DNA of 6,308 nt from Bacteroidota bacterium. GTDB lineage: Bacteria > Bacteroidota > Bacteroidia > Chitinophagales > Chitinophagaceae. How positions within the stretch are numbered: the first letter of the stretch is position 1; each line of letters opens with the position of its first letter. This document shows, in pieces, positions 1-5,917 of this stretch. The position numbers and the translations under genes are program-made. The notes under the pieces are model-generated. The model was given only the letters and a program-made list of their open reading frames with translations. It was not told the origin of the DNA and ran no database searches. The stretch spans positions 17,015 to 23,322 of the forward strand of contig JAPLER010000034.1 of assembly GCA_026391115.1 (NCBI GenBank). The letters run 5' to 3'.

Positions 1-1194
1 GGTTCTCAATCCGAGTTGCACGACGATGTAAGTGTTGAGGAACTAGGTAGAGTAACTAATGAAGAGGTACCTGTTTACACCATTCTGTTACCAGTGTATA
101 AAGAGGATAAATTGATTCGTAAATTGATTTGGAACTTACGCGGTCTAAATTATCCAAAAGATAAATTAGATGTAAAATTATTAATTGAAGAAGACGATGA
201 CAAAACGTTGAACGCAGTAAGAACATTAGATTTCCCTGCCAATTTTGAAGTTATTGTTATTCCTTTTATGATGCCTAAAACCAAGCCTAAAGCTTGTAAC
301 TACAGCATTACATTTTGCAGAGGCGAGCTATTAGCTATTTATGATGCAGAGGATATACCTGATACCTGGCAGTTGAAAAAAGCTTATTTAATGTTTAGAA
401 AACTACCAAAAGAATTTGTGGTGGTACAAGGAGCATTAAATTACTTTAATAGAAATGAAAACCTATTGACAAGAATGTTTACATTGGAATATTCTTACTG
501 GTTTGATTATATGTTACCGGGTCTTGAAACGCTTGATGTGCCTATTCCTTTGGGAGGAACAAGTAACCACTTTAAATTAGAAAAATTAATTGAATTGGGT
601 TGCTGGGATCCATTTAACGTAACAGAAGATGCTGACTTGGGTGTAAGGGTTTACGATAAAAATTATAAAATTGGTATTGTAAGAAGTACTACTTACGAAG
701 AAGCAAATAATGAGCCTTTCAACTGGATTCGTCAAAGAAGCAGGTGGATTAAAGGTTATATGCAAACTTATCTTGTGCATATGCGTAAACCAGTAAATCT
801 TATAAGAAGAATTGGTTGGACGGGTTTCTTTGGATTTAACTTTTTTATTGGTGGTACAGCGTTAACATTTTTAATATATCCTGTTTTATTATTATTCTTT
901 TTAGTGTATCTGATATTTAATATCACAGGAGTGAAAGTGTTTTTTCCAGACTGGGTTTTATACTTTGCCATCTTCAACTTTGTTGCAGGAAATGTAATGA
1001 TGATATATGTGAATATGATGGCAGTATTTAAACGCAGATACTATGAATTAATCTTATTTGCAATATTGAATCCTGTGTATTGGTTAATGCACTCAATAGC
1101 AGCTTACAAAGGATTATGGCAATTAATTTTTAAACCATTTTATTGGGAAAAAACCAATCATGGCTTAAGTAAACAATCATCAGCGTCAGCTTAA
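1..1194 (+). CDS. Membrane-bound family 2 glycosyltransferase (5' partial)
   Basis: This is the C-terminal 397 residues of a processive-type GT2 glycosyltransferase. The frame is open from base 1 with no stop, so the gene begins outside the window; the TTG at 16 is unlikely to be the true start. Residues are numbered from base 1. The GT-A fold starts with VYTILLPVYKED (from residue 25). It continues with the acidic cluster LIEEDDD (61-67), the DxD-like YDAEDIP (114-120), the TED catalytic-base motif (208-210) and QRSRW (245-249), as in BcsA/hyaluronan-synthase-like enzymes. Hydrophobic stretches follow at about 275-310, 321-346 and 354-380, so the enzyme should sit in the inner membrane with its catalytic domain in the cytoplasm. 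Known for the family: transfer of sugar from a nucleotide-sugar to a growing glycan. The donor and product cannot be deduced. Only 8 bases separate it from the next membrane gene, which suggests an operon for a surface polysaccharide. The missing N-terminus could hold further helices or a regulatory domain. Confidence 0.9.
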   Translation, partial: GSQSELHDDVSVEELGRVTNEEVPVYTILLPVYKEDKLIRKLIWNLRGLNYPKDKLDVKLLIEEDDDKTLNAVRTLDFPANFEVIVIPFMMPKTKPKACNYSITFCRGELLAIYDAEDIPDTWQLKKAYLMFRKLPKEFVVVQGALNYFNRNENLLTRMFTLEYSYWFDYMLPGLETLDVPIPLGGTSNHFKLEKLIELGCWDPFNVTEDADLGVRVYDKNYKIGIVRSTTYEEANNEPFNWIRQRSRWIKGYMQTYLVHMRKPVNLIRRIGWTGFFGFNFFIGGTALTFLIYPVLLLFFLVYLIFNITGVKVFFPDWVLYFAIFNFVAGNVMMIYVNMMAVFKRRYYELILFAILNPVYWLMHSIAAYKGLWQLIFKPFYWEKTNHGLSKQSSASA

Positions 1195-1202
1195 TAAATA
1201 AT

Positions 1203-2801
1203 ATGTTATTTTTAAGAAAATATATTCCAGCATTACTAGCTATTTTACTATTTACTTACTATTTAGTATTAGCTTGGGTATTGCATAGAACTGGCTTTGA
1301 GCATTCTGAAGCTTTATTTCTTGCCGAAAAAACAAAACTACTTTTTCAAGCAAGAGATAATACTTTATTGACCTTAGGAACTACTTTCCCTAGTTTAGTA
1401 TTTTTATCAACTGTTGTGTTTTCATTTTTTGGTTTTCCATTTGCACCAGTATTAGCATCTGCATCTTTTACTACATTACTATTTTTTATATTGGTAAAAG
1501 ATTTTTCTAAAACCAACATACAACAACGTATTTATTTACCAATGTTGGTATTGCTTTTTGTGCTACATCCTGGATTAATATATACAGGTGTTACAGGTAG
1601 GGGCGTTGCTTTGGTGTTGCTCTTTTTCTATCTAGTTTTTCGAAGTTTATTCTCATACTACAAAACGCAAACTACATTTTCTCTGTCAATGGCAAGTATC
1701 TATTTAACTTGTCTTATATTTTGTAATTTTAGTTTTATCTGGTTGCTGTTAGGTTTAATTCCATTTGTAGTTTTAGTGGCACTAGATGGTTTAAAGCAAG
1801 CAAAACACGGTTCGCCAATTATTCAATATTATGAGTCTGTAAATAATTCATCGCAACGCCGTAAATTAACAAATAGAACCATTGCCATATATATCATTCT
1901 TTTCTTATTACCATTAGTAGCTTTGTATTTGTTTAGAGTTTTAAACTCAGTTCATGCAGGTAATGGTACTTATTTCTTAACGAGTCAATATTCAAATTGG
2001 AGTATTACTGGAACAGAATCATTGGGTAGTATTTATAATCGCAGTGGTCAAAGTTTAAACATACTTGCACAACACCAAATTATTTTTCCAGCCTATATAT
2101 TGGCATTAACACCATTACTACTTGTTGTATTTTTTTGGTTCAAAGGAAGGTTGTATGAGTTGTGTACTTTATTAGCCCCATTTATTTTAATTTCTATTCT
2201 TTTATTAGATAATCAAATATATTTTACAGTAGAGTATTATTTGATATTCTTGATACTAGGTTTAATAGGTGTGTATTATTTTGCAGGAAGAAAATACAGT
2301 GTTAAAACTATGTATCCTGTAATTATGCTAGCTACTGTATTAAATATTTTTGCAGGTATCTTTTATTTTAAAAAAACCAGTGATATTGAGGAAAAAATAT
2401 TTTTCACTGCTATAAAAAATGCTTCAAAACCAAGACCAGAAAAAGTAATTACAGAAGAACATAGAATGGCCGTTTACATTAGTTCCATTATTGGCGACAA
2501 ACCCAATTTAAGTAGCAAGATATTAATGGATGACGCTGCATCTTATTCTATTATTGCTCAAATGCATAAAATAGATAACGTAATATTACCTGTTAATTAT
2601 GACTTTTTAACTGCTGCCGAAAACCCTAAAGTAGCTACAAAGTATTTATGTATTGCAAAAGATAGTAATAGATTAAGAGGATTTACTATTTTGAATAATT
2701 ACAATCTTAAAAAAATGACAGCAGCACATGCTGTACCACCAACATTAATGTTTGAAACAAACAATTGGGCTGTTTATAAATTAAACAACCACTTAGATTA
2801 G
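1203..2801 (+). CDS. Polytopic membrane protein, possibly GT-C-like glycosyltransferase
   Basis: This 532-residue protein has roughly ten to eleven predicted membrane helices: about 8-27, 61-80, 82-98, 111-127, 133-152, 162-194 (probably two), 226-247, 293-314, 321-335, 345-361 and 371-390. A soluble C-terminal domain follows (about 391-532), ending in a NNWAVYKL motif. The first extracytoplasmic loop (28-60) carries acidic residues E33, E36 and D52. That layout (helix, acidic loop, many helices, soluble tail) matches GT-C enzymes such as the PMT/ArnT group, which take sugars from lipid-phosphate carriers on the outer face of the inner membrane. I do not recognise a specific family, so the enzymatic role is inference; a polymerase or other glycan-assembly factor is also possible. 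The ATG at 1203 lies 8 bases after the glycosyltransferase stop and has no clear Shine-Dalgarno, like its neighbours. The spacing implies co-transcription and a shared role in envelope glycan assembly. Confidence 0.75.
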   Translation: MLFLRKYIPALLAILLFTYYLVLAWVLHRTGFEHSEALFLAEKTKLLFQARDNTLLTLGTTFPSLVFLSTVVFSFFGFPFAPVLASASFTTLLFFILVKDFSKTNIQQRIYLPMLVLLFVLHPGLIYTGVTGRGVALVLLFFYLVFRSLFSYYKTQTTFSLSMASIYLTCLIFCNFSFIWLLLGLIPFVVLVALDGLKQAKHGSPIIQYYESVNNSSQRRKLTNRTIAIYIILFLLPLVALYLFRVLNSVHAGNGTYFLTSQYSNWSITGTESLGSIYNRSGQSLNILAQHQIIFPAYILALTPLLLVVFFWFKGRLYELCTLLAPFILISILLLDNQIYFTVEYYLIFLILGLIGVYYFAGRKYSVKTMYPVIMLATVLNIFAGIFYFKKTSDIEEKIFFTAIKNASKPRPEKVITEEHRMAVYISSIIGDKPNLSSKILMDDAASYSIIAQMHKIDNVILPVNYDFLTAAENPKVATKYLCIAKDSNRLRGFTILNNYNLKKMTAAHAVPPTLMFETNNWAVYKLNNHLD

Positions 2802-2817
2802 TTTATAACCTCCGACA

Positions 2818-2827
2818 TATATTTTGC
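2818..2827 (+). promoter_or_regulatory. Candidate Bacteroidota -7 promoter element for acs
   Basis: TATATTTTGC lies in the only sizeable gap between coding regions on the left side, about 75 bases before the acs ATG. It resembles the Bacteroidota -7 box TAnnTTTG but is off by one in spacing (the TA and TTTG are one base too close or too far apart). A clear TTG-type -33 box at the right distance is not visible. The position suits a new transcription unit starting with acs. This is inference from motif and location. Confidence 0.4.
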
Positions 2828-2862
2828 AAAAGTTTATTGAGTAATATCGATAAACTTTTTTT
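2828..2862 (+). terminator. AT-rich hairpin with T run between the glycan pair and acs
   Basis: A 12-base arm at 2828-2839 pairs with 2848-2859 (one G-T wobble, at 2838/2849) around an 8-base loop, and T's run on to 2862 (seven T's from 2856). This is the form of an intrinsic terminator for the upstream glycan genes, which end at 2801. The stem is almost entirely A-T, so its strength is uncertain. It starts immediately after the candidate -7 element, so it could instead fold at the very 5' end of the acs transcript as a stabilising or regulatory leader. Confidence 0.5.
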
Positions 2863-2902
2863 GTTTTATACCCCTACCTTTATTGCTTCAAAAAAGATTG
2901 CT

Positions 2903-4840
2903 ATGAATTATCCTTATCAAATAAAATCTTACGAACAATATAAAGCAGATTATAAAAAAAGCATAGAACAGCCAGAGGCATTTTGGGCAGAAATTGCTAC
3001 GCATTTCACTTGGAGAAAAAAATGGGACAAAGTGTTGGAATGGAATTTTACTGAACCCAAAATTGAGTGGTTTAAAGGAGGTAAATTAAACATTACAGAA
3101 AATTGTATTGATAGACATCTTGCTACAATGGGCGATAAACCAGCTATTATTTGGGAGCCTAATAACCCAGAGGAAAGAGTTAGAATTGTAACATATAATC
3201 GTTTACATAAAAGGGTTTGTCAGTTTGCACAAGTGCTGTTAAATAATGGTGTAAAAAAGGGCGATAGGGTATGTATTTATATGGGTATGGTACCAGAGTT
3301 GGCTTATGCAGTTTTGGGTTGTGCTAGAATTGGTGCTATACACAGCGTAATTTTTGGAGGCTTTTCTGCACAAAGTATTGCAGATAGATTAGACGATGCA
3401 CAAGCAGAATTTATTGTTACATGTGATGGTGCTTATCGTGGCGAAAAAGTTATTCCATTAAAGAGTGTAATTGATGATGCATTAGTGGGCAATAAAACTA
3501 TAAAACGCGTAATTGTTTATACACGCACTCGCACACCAATATCTATGATAAAAGGAAGAGATGTATGGTGGGAAGATGAAATGGAATATGCAGAACATCA
3601 AGTAGAAAAAGATGGTATAGTAAGCTTACCTGCTGTAGAAATGGATGCAGAAGACCCACTATTTATTCTGTACACAAGTGGAAGCACAGGCAAACCAAAA
3701 GGTGTTGTTCATAGCACTGCAGGATATATGATTTGGACCAACTATACCTTCATTAATACATTTCAATATAATAAAGGAGATGTTCATTTTTGCACAGCAG
3801 ACATAGGTTGGATAACAGGGCATAGCTACATTGTTTATGGCCCTTTAAGTGCTGGTGCTACAAGTCTTATGTTCGAAGGCATTCCCACTTATCCAGATGC
3901 AGGAAGGTTTTGGGATATAGTAGAAAAACATAAAGTAAATATTTTATATACAGCACCTACTGCCATTCGCAGTTTAATGAGTTTTGGTCTAGTGCCTTTA
4001 GGAGGCAAAGATTTGTCTAGTTTAAAAATATTAGGTACAGTAGGCGAACCTATAAATGAAGAAGCCTGGCATTGGTATGATGAAAATGTAGGTAAAAAGA
4101 AATGCCCTATTGTTGACACTTGGTGGCAAACTGAAACAGGCGGTTGTTTAATAACAAACCTGGCAGGCGTAACACCAGCTAAACCTAGTTGGGCAACATT
4201 GCCAATGCCAGGTGTGCAACCTATTTTGGTTGATGAAAAAGGAGAAGAAGTAACAGAAAAAGATGAGAATGGAGTGATTAAAGGAAACCTGTGTATCAAA
4301 GCTCCTTGGCCAAGTATATTAAGAACTACTTATGGAGATCATGAACGTTGCAGAACCAATTATTTTGCAACTTATCCTAACTTATACTTTACTGGAGATG
4401 GTGCTTTAAAAGACGAAGAAGGCTTTTATAGAATTACTGGTAGAGTAGATGATGTATTAAATGTAAGTGGACATAGAATTGGCACAGCCGAAGTAGAAAA
4501 TGCTTTGAATATGCATTCTGGCATAGTGGAAAGTGCTGTTGTGGGCTATCCTCATGATATAAAAGGGCAAGGCATTTATGCCTTTGTTATTTGTAATCAT
4601 TTTCATGGAGGAGAAGAGCAAACACGAAAAGATATATTGCAAACCATAACGCGTGTAATTGGTGCTATAGCCAAGCCAGATAAAATACAATTTGTAAACG
4701 GATTGCCCAAAACACGCAGTGGAAAAATTATGCGTAGAATATTAAGAAAAATTGCTGAAGGAGAAACTGGTAGTATTGGCGATACAAGTACTTTGCTTGA
4801 CCCAAATATTGTTGATGACATTGTGCAAGGAAGACTGTAA
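2903..4840 (+). CDS. acs: Acetyl-CoA synthetase, AMP-forming
   Basis: This cytoplasmic enzyme converts acetate, ATP and CoA to acetyl-CoA, AMP and pyrophosphate through an acetyl-adenylate, feeding acetate into the TCA/glyoxylate pathways and lipid synthesis. The 645 residues match the usual Acs length. Visible motifs are the ATP-binding loop YTSGSTGKPKG (257-267), DTWWQTETGG (405-414) and the A8 hinge GRVDDVLNVSGHR (from 513). The C-terminal PKTRSGKIMRR (from 602) carries catalytic K608, the residue that is reversibly acetylated in characterised Acs enzymes. W408 occupies the position of the tryptophan that limits the acyl pocket to acetate, which supports acetate over propionate or longer acids. 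I chose the ATG at 2903 (MNYPYQIKSYEQY). The frame is open back to a TTG at 2837, but that adds 22 non-family residues and would start inside the hairpin. No Shine-Dalgarno is visible. It probably has its own promoter in the preceding gap, and the gene looks intact. Confidence 0.97.
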   Translation: MNYPYQIKSYEQYKADYKKSIEQPEAFWAEIATHFTWRKKWDKVLEWNFTEPKIEWFKGGKLNITENCIDRHLATMGDKPAIIWEPNNPEERVRIVTYNRLHKRVCQFAQVLLNNGVKKGDRVCIYMGMVPELAYAVLGCARIGAIHSVIFGGFSAQSIADRLDDAQAEFIVTCDGAYRGEKVIPLKSVIDDALVGNKTIKRVIVYTRTRTPISMIKGRDVWWEDEMEYAEHQVEKDGIVSLPAVEMDAEDPLFILYTSGSTGKPKGVVHSTAGYMIWTNYTFINTFQYNKGDVHFCTADIGWITGHSYIVYGPLSAGATSLMFEGIPTYPDAGRFWDIVEKHKVNILYTAPTAIRSLMSFGLVPLGGKDLSSLKILGTVGEPINEEAWHWYDENVGKKKCPIVDTWWQTETGGCLITNLAGVTPAKPSWATLPMPGVQPILVDEKGEEVTEKDENGVIKGNLCIKAPWPSILRTTYGDHERCRTNYFATYPNLYFTGDGALKDEEGFYRITGRVDDVLNVSGHRIGTAEVENALNMHSGIVESAVVGYPHDIKGQGIYAFVICNHFHGGEEQTRKDILQTITRVIGAIAKPDKIQFVNGLPKTRSGKIMRRILRKIAEGETGSIGDTSTLLDPNIVDDIVQGRL

Positions 4841-4870
4841 TATTGTAACTATTAATTGTTAAAACTTACA

Positions 4871-5506
4871 ATGAAAAAATACATTACGCTAATAGCTTTT
4901 TTATGTAGTACTACCTTTACAATTGCACAGCAACAAGATAGTATAGTAGAAAATGTATTGTTTGAAATTGATTTAGATAGCCAGATTGAAGTACTACATA
5001 TTTTACAATCTAAACAGCCAAACGCATTGCACATTGCAGATAGTGTTTTGGCAAATTACAACGACTTTTATCCACCTGTATTATATGCAGCATCAAGGGT
5101 ATTGTATGATGCAAAAAGAAAATATGAAGCTGGATTTATATTTTACTTAGCACAATTAAAAGCACGTGTTGATGTGAGCTTATGTTTAGATAATACTGTA
5201 ACCAATATTTTAGTTACATTAAACAAAGTATATGGTGCATCTATCAATAATTTTTCGTTACAACATAAAGACAGCTTTACCAATACTATAAATAAGGTAA
5301 TTAATATTGTAATGACGACAGATGGTAACTACGACCATCGCTGGGTAATATTAAGAGGAAGATTTGCAGGACAAATAAAAGCAACAGACAAGGTAACTAA
5401 TGCAGATATTATATTGCCCAAAGAGCAGTGGCAAGAAGTTAAAGCTATTGTAGTAGAAGCCTATAAGAAGAACTTTTTTAATTTTATTAAAGGCAAAGAC
5501 CGCTAG
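4871..5506 (+). CDS. Exported protein of unknown function
   Basis: This 211-residue protein has a clear N-terminal signal peptide: MKK, a hydrophobic core (YITLIAFLCSTTFTI) and a likely cleavage after A19 before QQQDS. No lipobox cysteine is placed for lipoprotein processing, so a periplasmic or secreted soluble protein is expected. The mature part looks mostly helical. It has a tract rich in aromatic and alanine residues (YPPVLYAASRVLYDAKRKYEAGF) followed by FYLAQLKARVDVSLCLDN, reminiscent of helical-hairpin repeat proteins, then a C-terminal YDHRWVILRGRF segment. I do not recognise the family. The ATG at 4871 is preferred to a TTG five codons upstream because it gives a canonical signal peptide. 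It follows acs by 30 bases with no convincing terminator between, so read-through transcription from acs is likely. A functional link to acetate metabolism is not shown. Its stop codon shares bases with the stop of a convergent gene remnant. Confidence 0.8.
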   Translation: MKKYITLIAFLCSTTFTIAQQQDSIVENVLFEIDLDSQIEVLHILQSKQPNALHIADSVLANYNDFYPPVLYAASRVLYDAKRKYEAGFIFYLAQLKARVDVSLCLDNTVTNILVTLNKVYGASINNFSLQHKDSFTNTINKVINIVMTTDGNYDHRWVILRGRFAGQIKATDKVTNADIILPKEQWQEVKAIVVEAYKKNFFNFIKGKDR

Positions 5507-5610
5507 ACCTCTACAATACCATTTTTAACTGCATACATAACCAATCCTATTCTCGTGTGTATATCTAGTTTTTGAAATATTGCCTCTCTGTATCCATCTA
5601 CAGTTCTCCC
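5503..5610 (-). pseudogene. C-terminal remnant of a NarL/LuxR-family response regulator
   Basis: Read on the minus strand, the last 35 codons give GRTVDGYREAIFQKL (residues 1-15 of the fragment), then DIHTRIGLVMYAVKNGIVEV and a stop. This is the recognition-helix and final-helix end of a LuxR-type helix-turn-helix. RTVDGYRE and the IGLV.YA.KNGI ending are typical of Bacteroidota NarL-type response regulators, which bind DNA when phosphorylated by a sensor kinase. The expected upstream residues (LS before the RTV, then the first HTH helices and the receiver domain) are absent. Similarity ends at the border of the repeat element, and the frame meets a stop at 5644-5646 with no ATG before it. 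No more of the gene is found further right on either strand. It is therefore a broken gene, not an expressed regulator. Confidence 0.75.
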
Positions 5611-5611
5611 T

Positions 5612-5634
5612 AGCCTTGGTTCGTGTCTCACGAA
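5612..5634 (-). repeat. Left terminal inverted repeat of the element
   Basis: The 23-base repeat is an exact reverse complement of 5790-5812. It carries an internal hairpin, TTCGTG-TCT-CACGAA (5620-5634), with a 6-bp perfect stem and 3-base loop. It begins with AGCCTTGG at the outer edge. Some weaker pairing with the right end continues inward to about 5639. Confidence 0.8.
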
Positions 5635-5658
5635 ACAGCAAACTCAATAATTAAAACA

Positions 5659-5683
5659 GTTTTGTGAAACACGAAACAAGCCG
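5659..5683 (+). repeat. Internal diverged copy of the hairpin repeat
   Basis: Positions 5659-5683 match the right-end repeat (5788-5812) at 19 of 25 positions in the same orientation, including the CACGAA core. The palindromic shape is kept as GTTTTGTG-AAA-CACGAAAC, with one mismatch that would be a G-U wobble in RNA. Flanking ACTCAA (5642-5647) and TTGAGT (5684-5689) are also inverted and could extend the fold around it. Confidence 0.55.
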
Positions 5684-5787
5684 TTGAGTAAAACAAGAGA
5701 AGATTATTTTTATTCATCTGCCAAATTTTATGAGACCAATATTGCTAATTTTGATTTTCTTAAACACTTGTTAGAGGTTTGAAGGCA

Positions 5788-5812
5788 GGTTCGTGAGACA
5801 CGAACCAAGGCT
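5788..5812 (+). repeat. Right terminal inverted repeat of the element
   Basis: It contains the best-formed hairpin of the three copies, GGTTCGTG-AGA-CACGAACC (5788-5806), an 8-bp perfect stem with a 3-base loop. CAAGGCT follows to the outer edge. Bases 5790-5812 are the exact reverse complement of 5612-5634. There is no T run after the stem, so it is not a classic intrinsic terminator. Confidence 0.8.
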
Positions 5813-5836
5813 GAGCATTTTAAAAAATAATTTGGT

Positions 5837-5917
5837 ATGCCCTGCTATTTTAAAGCAACTAAAATGGATTCAAATATTCTTAATAATGAAATAATTAAAA
5901 TTTGTGATGGGCATTGA
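5837..5917 (+). CDS. Tiny ORF of unknown status, 26 codons
   Basis: An ATG at 5837 (or at 5864, after which MDSNILNNEIIKICDGH follows) opens a 26-residue frame ending in TGA at 5915-5917. It starts 24 bases after the repeat element and overlaps the ATG of the next ORF by 11 bases. That arrangement could be translational coupling, a leader peptide, or the leftover of a gene whose frame was broken by the rearrangement. No ribosome binding site or recognisable family is visible. It is short enough to be chance in AT-rich DNA. Confidence 0.2.
   Translation: MPCYFKATKMDSNILNNEIIKICDGH

Larger units (their letters stand above)
5612..5812. mobile_element. 201-bp non-coding element with 23-bp inverted terminal repeats (REPIN/MITE-like)
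   Basis: The ends at 5612-5634 and 5790-5812 are perfect 23-bp inverted copies of each other. The ~155-bp interior has no credible ORF; the longest visible is about 14 codons. Each end contains its own short palindrome. No target-site duplication is visible: the left flank reads tctccct and the right flank gagcat. Two inverted hairpin units around a spacer is the arrangement of REPINs, mobilised in trans by Y1 (REP-associated) transposases without target duplication. A MITE derived from a DDE transposon is an alternative. No transposase is encoded here. The left edge coincides within two bases with the break in the LuxR remnant. This strip also accounts for most of the gene-free sequence after 5506. 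Confidence 0.6.

Noticed and set aside
16..18. TTG as the start of the glycosyltransferase
   Set aside because: The frame is open to base 1 and the protein would lack the usual N-terminal region, so the gene is simply cut by the window edge.
2837..2902. Upstream in-frame extension of acs from a TTG start (22 extra residues)
   Set aside because: The added residues do not look like an Acs N-terminus, the start would lie within the hairpin, and the ATG at 2903 gives the normal family length.
3889..4299. 136-codon minus-strand frame inside acs, and similar shorter minus-strand frames at 586-780, 768-977, 4457-4690, 4603-4821 and 4852-5034
   Set aside because: They lie opposite strongly supported coding sequence, have no recognisable domains, and are best explained as shadow frames.
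4838..4845. TAATATTG as a separate promoter for the exported protein
   Set aside because: It has one mismatch to TAnnTTTG, overlaps the acs stop codon, and lacks a -33 box at the right spacing; AT-rich DNA gives such matches by chance.
5612..5812. CRISPR array or integron attC site
   Set aside because: There are only three copies in mixed orientation with unequal spacing, no regular spacers, no cas or integrase gene, and no attC core sequences.
5813..5910. Missing upstream half of the LuxR regulator on the minus strand
   Set aside because: Minus-strand translation shows stops and no helix-turn-helix or receiver-like residues; rejoining the flanks without the element does not restore an in-frame HTH.
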